Below, piece by piece: positions 57,836 through 64,000 of a stretch of DNA of 64,000 bases; position 1 is the first letter of the stretch; every line of letters starts with the position of its first letter. The notes beneath the pieces are model-generated. The model did no database searches, was not told the DNA's origin, and saw only the letters and a program-made list of their open reading frames with translations. Source of the DNA: Spirodela intermedia (lineage: Eukaryota > Streptophyta > Magnoliopsida > Alismatales > Araceae). A program made the translations under genes and the position numbers. The stretch is taken from contig LR746264.1 in NCBI GenBank assembly GCA_902729315.2, forward strand, positions 6,473,878 through 6,537,877, in the 5' to 3' direction.

Positions 57836-58573
57836 ACCCAGACCTCCGCAAACCCAGGTCGCTCTGTTCCTGCTCTTCTTGTCTTCATTCTGCGAGCATT
57901 CCTCTCTCTCTCTAGAGAGAAAGACAACACAGGCGATTGATGCATTTTTTAAACGCCACACGAGTCGGGAGCTTTAAAGGCGACAATGCCCCTACACTTT
58001 CTCCTTCCACGCTGGAACGTCCCCGTGCTCCACCGTTGGCTCGCTACTCCGGCGACGGCCCCCCCATTCATTGCATTCCCCGACGAGCATTTACTGGCGT
58101 ATGTTTTCTTCCTCTCAGTTAGGTTTCCGCCGCAACGGTCAACACCGGGGACTGTAGCGTCACGGGCTCTCCCCTGTCTGCCCCGCCAGTGCATCTCTAT
58201 CGAGGTCCGAAGCCCGATGACAGGGGGCCCCGCGCACCCCTGTTCGTCGGATCGGTGTGCCTAAACGAATGGCCGAGATGCCCCCAAAGGACGGCCCTGT
58301 TCCCCAAAACCGGGCTTAAACGAAAGTCGGGCCCGGGCCCAGCATGCGGAGATGGACGAGGTGGGCCGGACTGGGAGCAGCTCCGAGCTTAACAATCAAT
58401 TAATCGACCACAAAACTACGAAATGCTTATTAATCCCAAATACTTCTGATCTGATTGGCTGACGACCCGCGTCAATAATTTCGTCCATATAAATAATTTT
58501 ATCTTTTATAAAATAAATATTTGAATGTCGCTCTTCGATGACTTCCCAAAATTGGTCAGCAATCAGTACGTCA

Positions 58574-58579
<6 letters not shown>

Positions 58580-58622
<43 letters not shown>
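58580..58622 (+). repeat. (CT)n microsatellite, about 21 units
   Basis: A perfect CT run, followed by CCCTCCTCTCTG. It lies about 820 bases upstream of the GH9 start and far from the PME stop. Confidence 0.95.
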
Positions 58623-58627
<5 letters not shown>

Positions 58628-59202
58628 CTCTCTGAAGAGAAAGAAACAGCGCAACCTTTTTCCCCTATAAGAAGGCAACAGCAGAAGCCGGGGGCAGTAA
58701 TCAGCGGCCCAAAATACCAACCGTAAGCGCGCCGCGGCGTGGGTCCCGCCGCGTAACCGGGAAAAGCCCTCCGAGATGTCATGATTACTGGGCCTGGGTC
58801 AGGCCCCCATTTGCCCTCCCACATGTGGCTATCTGCAGAAATACCCCCACGTACTTATTTAATTTACATAAACACCCCCTGCTAGTCCGTTGGGAGCCTC
58901 GAAAGCGCCTGCGGCTGCAGAGGCGTGGCCTAGTAACGATCGCCGCCTCCCGACCGGCTTGACCTGACAGGAGGGATCCGTGGGACCCACGATGTCGGAA
59001 CGTTCGATGACCGTTACGTAGCCGTTAAAAGATCCCGAAAAACGGCAGCATAGGGTAACGGTCTCGCGTGGCCCTGCGTCCCTAAGTTGTCCGGTAATCG
59101 AGACCCCGGCCCATTAAAAACGGGGACAGACCATATGAGCCCACAATCCCCCTGGACGAGAGAGAGAGAGAGAGATTATCGATGAGCTACGGTGGGGATC
59201 AT

Positions 59203-59208
59203 TTTATT
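59203..59208 (-). terminator. Poly(A) signal of the pectin methylesterase gene
   Basis: Minus strand AATAAA, 44 bases past the stop codon at 59252. Confidence 0.6.
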
Positions 59209-59251
59209 GAAGGGAGGGAGCACGGTGGATGCAGGGGGATGATCGGGTCGA

Positions 59252-61257
59252 TCAGAGGCCAAGGATGAAGGGGATGCCGGTGGGACCCAGCCACTGATCT
59301 CCCTGGATGAAGGATCGGACGGTGAACTGGTTCGCCTCCGTGGAGCTCTTGATGACCCGGTAACCCGGCCAGGTGACTCGCCGGGTCGTGTTTGACCCGG
59401 GGCCGCGGTTGCGGTACTCCCCGTAGTAGAGGGTGCTCAGGGCGAAGTTCCCCGACCACGGCAACCAGCCAGCGGGGTCGATGATGTTCTCCATGAAAGA
59501 GTTTATGTAGACGGTGCGGGAGTACTGGCGCCAAGGCCGGCCCAGGTAGCTCTTGAAGGAGGACTTCACGGGGATGAGGTCGGCGGCGGCGGCGACCTTG
59601 CAGCCCTGGATGGAGATGCCGGTGTTCTCGTTGGGGTCTTGTCTCCCCTGGGCGGTGAAGATGTTCTTCTGATTAGGGTTCGGCTTGCGGGCGTAGAGGC
59701 TGCAGTTCTGCAGAACCACAGCGGCGTCGCCGAAGATGAAGTCAATGGTGCCGTAGATATCGCATTGGCGGTAGAACTGCCGGAGGGAGTGGACGTAGAG
59801 GGTGTCCTGGTAACCAACGAAGCTGCACCGGTAGAAGGCCGAGAGGTCGGAGCCGCTCCGCAGGGCCACGGCCTGCTCCTTGCTCGGCCCCGCCGCGTTC
59901 TCGAACGTCATGTCCCGCGCGATGAACCTTTTCCCGACCACCGCTGCCGCCACGGAGAGCAGGAATCAGCCGGCGAGCCGGAACAGAGAAACAGTAATCT
60001 AATCCTATTTACTTATTACGGGCGGGCCAGGTCATTCATGGTGGTGGCCAGTGTATGATCCTCGTTCTTATCCTCGATCAGATCAAAGTACGTTATTTTC
60101 CCCTCGATCTCCGGTTGCGGGTGGGTGTCAACCCGGCTGACTAGTCAGTCAGTCGTATTTAAGAAGCCAACTTGCTCATCACTTCAACGCGTCGATGAGT
60201 GACTGAGTGACTTCAGTGGCTGAGATGAAGCTTTTATGACGATGAGATACAGAGAGAGAGAGGAGAGAGAGCGAGTAGACTCACCGACAGTGGCGGACCT
60301 GAACGTAGTCCACCCATCCACGACGTTTCGGCTGGCCTTCACCACCGTCTTCCCCATCCCGTCACCGATGAACATCAGGTTCGTCTTCTTGCTGTCCACG
60401 TCCACGTTCTCGAAGTAGCCTCCGGCCTTTATGTAGATCACGAACCTGGTATTGCTGTTGCTGGGCGCCGCCGCTACCGCTGCGCTGATCGTGGTGAAGT
60501 TCCCGCTACCGTCCTTGGCAACTGTTAGGTTCGGCTTAATCCCGCTGACCGGGGCCTGGAGCAGACCCCGGTCCTTCCTCGTCAGCCATGACGGGAAGCT
60601 GTCACGATTGACCTTCCCATAGCCCGCGAAGGGCTCATCCAGGGTAGAGACTGCACCGTTGCTGCTGATCTTACCGACCAGGGCGAGGGCATTGCTGACC
60701 AAGCGTGATAAGTGCCCGATCCTGCTCTCGATGGTAGAACGGAAGGGGGAGCTCTTGCCGGACGAGTCGTTGATGAAGCCGTCTAAGCAGGTGTACTGGT
60801 TGGCGATGGAGGCGCTGAGCAAGGTTCGTAGGTCGTCGACACGTCGACTCGCGTTCCCAGTGGAAGAGAGTCCGGAGACGGTATCGCGGAGGAAGACGGC
60901 AGTCTGATCGAGGAGCTCCAGACAGTCGTTCAAGGCAATTCTCTGTGGGCCGCTGAGGGCGGCCGTCCTCTGTCGGAGAATCCCGGAGCAGTTGGAGGAA
61001 GATGAGTAAACTTCGCCGATCGTGAGGCTGACGGCGGCACTGATGATCTGGGGAAGATTCTTCGAGGTGAGGCCGCGGATGCCGTTGAGGGTGGAGACGC
61101 AGAGGGACGGGTAGAGGGTGCCATCGCAGTGCAGACGTGCCGCCTGGAGGTGGGTTTCAGCCTCGCCGGCATGTGCAGAACTGATCAACAACGACAGCAA
61201 CAGGAAGAGAGATGAGCAACGGAGAAATGCATCAGTTTTCCCCTTTGGACGAGGCAT
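59252..61257 (-). CDS. Type I pectin methylesterase with N-terminal inhibitor domain
   Basis: Removes methyl esters from cell-wall homogalacturonan, altering wall stiffness and calcium binding. Two minus-strand exons, 61257-60285 and 59943-59252 (341-base intron, junction TV/AVVG), 554 residues. Signal peptide 1-30 ([16 protein letters not shown]). PMEI domain about 35-200 with conserved cysteines (C44, C53, C90, C112, C157). Processing site RGLLQ at 230-234, a variant of the RRLL type cut in the Golgi. The catalytic domain has all five family motifs: GGYFE (279), QAVAL (348), QDTL (370) with the acid Asp 371, DFIFG (392) with Asp 392, and LGRPW. N-glycosylation sequons are present (NCS, NAS, NLT, NFT). 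One intron within the PME domain is typical of the type I group. The sequence appears intact and active. Confidence 0.96.
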
Positions 61258-61370
61258 TTTCCCCGGGGTAAGTTAGCGAAGAAGGGAGCAGAGGAGAAAG
61301 AGAGAAGGGAGGGAAGAGAGGATCTGGAGGCTAGTTCTAACCCAATCGCAGAGAGGGAGCATCTATCTAT

Positions 61371-61384
61371 CCGTATATATTAGC
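61371..61384 (-). promoter_or_regulatory. TATA box of the pectin methylesterase gene
   Basis: Minus strand GCTAATATATACGG, about 115 bases before the ATG at 61257. The predicted leader is around 80-90 bases and is rich in CT on the minus strand. Confidence 0.6.
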
Positions 61385-61386
61385 AG

Positions 61387-61434
61387 ACAGAGAGAGCGAG
61401 AGAGAGAGAGAGAGAGAGAGAAGGGGGGGGGGGG
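61387..61434 (+). repeat. (GA)n followed by poly-G
   Basis: GAGAGAGCGAGAGAGAG... then AAGGGGGGGGGGGG. It sits immediately upstream of the pectin methylesterase TATA box. Confidence 0.95.
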
Positions 61435-61967
61435 GCACTCACGTGACCAGCAAGTCATTAAGAAAACCGGGAAATCGGTGATGGGAAGAGTAAGGCTTCA
61501 GGGTCTTATTCAATGATCTCCTCTCACGAAACAGACCATAAATTTAGCCTCTGTTGGCTTATCGAGGCCTTTGGGATTCACCCAGCACGCCAACGCCAGA
61601 TTCCCGACGTGATCGCATCACAGAATTAAATATTACCCGCAGTTCTAACCTAACTCCTGGGGCCCACGTGACTATTCAATCACAAGATCCTAGATTTCCT
61701 GACATTCGTTTAATGCCACGATTATGTCACCACGCGGTGATGATCGCATTGACTTTCAGTAGCACTCGATTTATAACTGTTTCAAGCTTACTGTCAGATT
61801 TGTATAAAAAAGCTGACGACTGGGATTGGACTGGATGACCCAGGTACTATTCCTGAGAAGTTGAACGAAGCGAATGCTGAACAATGTTTCTTTCATCTGC
61901 CGGTTTCAACCCTCCCAGCAATTCGATCCACTGGGGCTGTCCGTTGTCGATCCTATTGAATAGTCCC

Positions 61968-62006
61968 CTCTCTCTCTCTCTCTCTCTCTCTTCCCCCCCC
62001 CCCCCA
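61968..62006 (+). repeat. (CT)n followed by poly-C
   Basis: CT run of about 12 units, then TTCCCCCCCCCCCC. It is the near reverse complement of the 61387-61434 cluster. Confidence 0.95.
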
Positions 62007-63182
62007 ACCCCATAACGTGAGGCGGGCAGGAGGTGTGGGATATCTGCCTTACCGTTCCCCCATTAACAGTCGTGCCCTTCTTCTCGGAGAAGATGAGCAT
62101 CTTGGAGACTTCACGGTTGGGGGACGTGAAGAGCAATCAATTGACGATCTGGCCATTCGTCAGCGCCGAGGAGCGCATTCGTACTGTCAGTGGCGGGCAG
62201 GGAGGTGCGCCGACGCCACCGTCTGCGGCACGCAGCCCGGGAGAAACAACGCGCATTCGCCCGCGACGCCGAGCTATGCGTTATCCGACTGCCCTTAAGA
62301 AGACTAAACAAGTTACCCTCGCTGTCACCTTAATAATCAAATTGAATGCGTGACCAAGTTGAACATTTTACTTACCGTCACGTTCTTTATGCACCATAGA
62401 GAACAAGATAGTTGACAAATGAGGTGTTACTGGGTGTGAGAAGCTCACGATTTTCTCAATTGACGCTTGTTACCTCTCGGAGGGATTTCAGTTCAAGTTT
62501 TGGCAATGTTCCTACTTTGGCGAGAAAGGTGAGCAGCGCCGCCTTTCCCGCCACCTCAATCGAGCCCTTCTTCTAATACACCCCTCCCCTTGACGAGGAG
62601 TCCTGAGTTCCTACCTGGATGCATATTATTTCCGTGAGCTGCAAGAAGACGCAGGAAGATGCTAAGACGAACAGATACGTTAAAAGTCCAAGCTCTGAAC
62701 CTGGAGAGGCATCGTTAATTCAAGGTAATATGTCCGATTTTTACCAAGTTATTGGGTTGATGGAGCTTATGAACTAGTAGGGGAAGAATTCATGAAGAAC
62801 GAAAATGACCAATCAAGGAGCTAAATGGGTCGATAGCCGTTCTAGGTTTTAAGTTTTCGGTCGACGCACTGCGTCAAATGAAGGCAATCAAATCTCTTAA
62901 CCTGGTATTATCTTTCTGAGCAAATGAAGATAGGAAGGGAGAGAGAGCGCGCGCAGGGTAAGTTTCTCCATATGTTGATTTTCCAGAGAGAAGACGAGCT
63001 TTCACGGCCGTCCGGTCATCATCCGACGGCGACGAAAGAGTAAATTTCCTATGACTGAGACGGAAGGAGGTATGTGGGAAGGGAAAGAGGCGATAGGCGA
63101 ACTCCACAGCCGAGAGGGCTGCATGAGATGGTGCGGTGGTGTTTCTTTGTACAGCGTCTACCGAGAGACATGCATTTCGTTC

Positions 63183-64000
63183 CTACATCATCCCTTCGAC
63201 CGCCCGGGTGGATATGATCACCGGGAGATTCTCGCCGCCCTCCGCGTCGTCCGACGAAGTGGCCTGAGCCTTAAGTTTCGCGGACCTCGTGGACCCGCCG
63301 CCACCGACCGCCCCCGCCGTCCCCGTCCTGGTCTTCTTCTTGCGGGCGATCTTTGGGATGGACGGCAGGTCCCCCGTGGGTGAGTCGGTCGGCGTGCTGA
63401 GGGCGGAGTTAGCTCCGTTTCTCCGGGTCAACGGCAGCTCGCGCGCCGGCGAGTCGATGGGCATTCCGGTGGCGGACTTGTTGCGACGGGAGTGCTTTGG
63501 GACGGCCGGCGACTGGCTCGACGAGTCAACGGCTGAGCCAGCCGACGCTTGCCGTCTCGGGTTCGGGGCAAGTTGATCTGGGAGCTCCCGGAGCGGCGAG
63601 TCGTGGAACCCGCCATGACCGCTATCCAAATCTGCACCATCAACGTTTTGCGTGTCAGTCTGGGAGGATAATCGGTTTCAGCTTTCAAACGTTGACCATA
63701 TCTGTCGGTCACCGACCCTGGGAAGAGAACCGGGCCGGAGCCTGGTCGGTCATAGCCTCTGTGCCGAGCGTGCTGAGTGGCGCGGATCGAAACTCGTTCA
63801 TCTGAGCCATCATCAAACGAGGAAGACCTTCAGACGAGTCAAAAGGCGGGACCAGAAGAGAGAAGGACAAGTCGAAACTATACCCACCCAACTAGGAGGG
63901 TTGACGGAGGGGCCGTCCCAGCCGATGTGGGCGACGTGCTTGACGTCCGTGGGGTAGCCGATCTGCATCTCCTGCTCCTTCGAGTCTGCGGGCTCCAGCG
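63183..64000 (-). CDS. CRIB-domain ROP effector (RIC protein), 5' end outside the window
   Basis: RIC proteins bind active ROP GTPases at the plasma membrane through a CRIB motif and steer polar growth, actin and microtubules. Minus-strand exons visible: 64000-63888 (partial), 63801-63717, 63631-63183; 213 residues are visible to the stop. The CRIB motif is [19 protein letters not shown] (consensus I-S-x-P-x2-F-x-H-x2-H-x-G, with Tyr-Pro and Val variants normal in plants), then the family junction PPSW/MNEF. The tail is basic, Ser/Pro-rich and low-complexity, with three DSP-x2-(E/D)LP repeats, lysine-rich [11 protein letters not shown] and a Gly run. It resembles the RIC10/RIC11 group, but the tail is too divergent to assign a member. 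The start lies beyond position 64000. Confidence 0.88.

Larger units (their letters stand above)
57836..59251. other. Promoter of GH9 and 3' flank of the pectin methylesterase gene
   Basis: No gene supported. It is GC-rich, with GGGCCC/TGGGCC words near 58328-58375 and 58790, a CT microsatellite (58580-58622) and a short GA run (59159-59175). Minus-strand AATAAA (plus TTTATT 59203-59208) lies 44 bases after the pectin methylesterase stop. Frames here are short and unlike any family. Confidence 0.55.
61258..63182. other. Intergenic region with two simple-sequence clusters
   Basis: No supported gene. A GA run plus G run (61387-61434) lies just upstream of the pectin methylesterase TATA box. 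A CT run plus C run (about 61968-62006) follows 540 bases later, and its sequence is close to the complement of the first. The rest is moderate GC. The minus-strand RIC gene ends at 63183. Confidence 0.6.

Noticed and set aside
59566-60058. Frames on both strands overlapping the pectin methylesterase second exon
   Set aside because: Shadows of the true exon 59943-59252, which contains all PME motifs.
1-64000. CRISPR arrays, bacterial operons, ribosomal RNA or full tRNA genes
   Set aside because: No regularly spaced repeats of CRISPR type and no complete tRNA cloverleaf or rRNA was seen. The B-box word in the LTRs lacks the rest of a tRNA.

Overview
The window is nuclear DNA from a flowering plant. 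Its genes are split by many short GT-AG introns. It contains Ty3/gypsy (Athila/Tat-type) retrotransposons primed by a tRNA-Asp-like site, and it encodes plant-only proteins: sucrose synthase, a pectin methylesterase with its inhibitor domain, a GH9 endoglucanase and a CRIB/RIC effector. Very GC-rich first exons and promoters next to AT-rich repeats hint at a monocot, but that is an inference and the species cannot be named.

The left half (about 1-32.7 kb) is AT-rich and holds no host gene that I can support. It is a stack of nested LTR elements. The oldest, E1 (plus strand, LTR at 1230-2348, rest of its 3' LTR at 29079-29496), carries decayed gag, protease, RT, RNase H and integrase. Inside E1, between protease and RT, sits E2 (4945-12523), with two near-identical 1.63 kb LTRs, a clean CTTAC target duplication and a long gag, but no protease or pol. 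After the E1 integrase lies E3 (minus strand, 17052-29049). E3 is of the same family as E2 but carries pol, so it looks like a relative of the autonomous partner of E2. A solo LTR of the family (20825-22518) interrupts the E3 integrase. A head-to-head LTR fold-back (29497-31154) cuts the E1 3' LTR. All copies carry stops, frameshifts or lost catalytic residues.

The right half (32.7-64 kb) is GC-rich and gene-dense. In order it holds: an FBL3-like F-box/LRR protein (+); a TPR protein of unknown role (-), divergent from a complete 15-exon sucrose synthase (+); a complete 17-exon IBR3/ACAD10-like protein, a kinase-like domain fused to an acyl-CoA dehydrogenase with a peroxisomal C-terminus (+); a secreted GH9 endo-1,4-beta-glucanase (-); a type I pectin methylesterase (-); and the 3' part of a CRIB-domain ROP effector (-), cut by the window edge. 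Every splice junction given was checked by eye for frame and for family fit.

Sucrose synthase (UDP-glucose supply), the GH9 glucanase and the pectin methylesterase all bear on cell-wall building, and RIC proteins act in ROP-controlled polar growth. Nothing in the sequence shows co-regulation, so the grouping is best read as chance linkage. The points most worth a second look are the gag-only element beside its pol-bearing relative, the graded decay of the primer sites, the LTR fold-back, the B-box-like motif in the LTRs, a uORF before the F-box gene, a GC-AG intron in the sucrose synthase gene, and CT microsatellites serving as polypyrimidine tracts.
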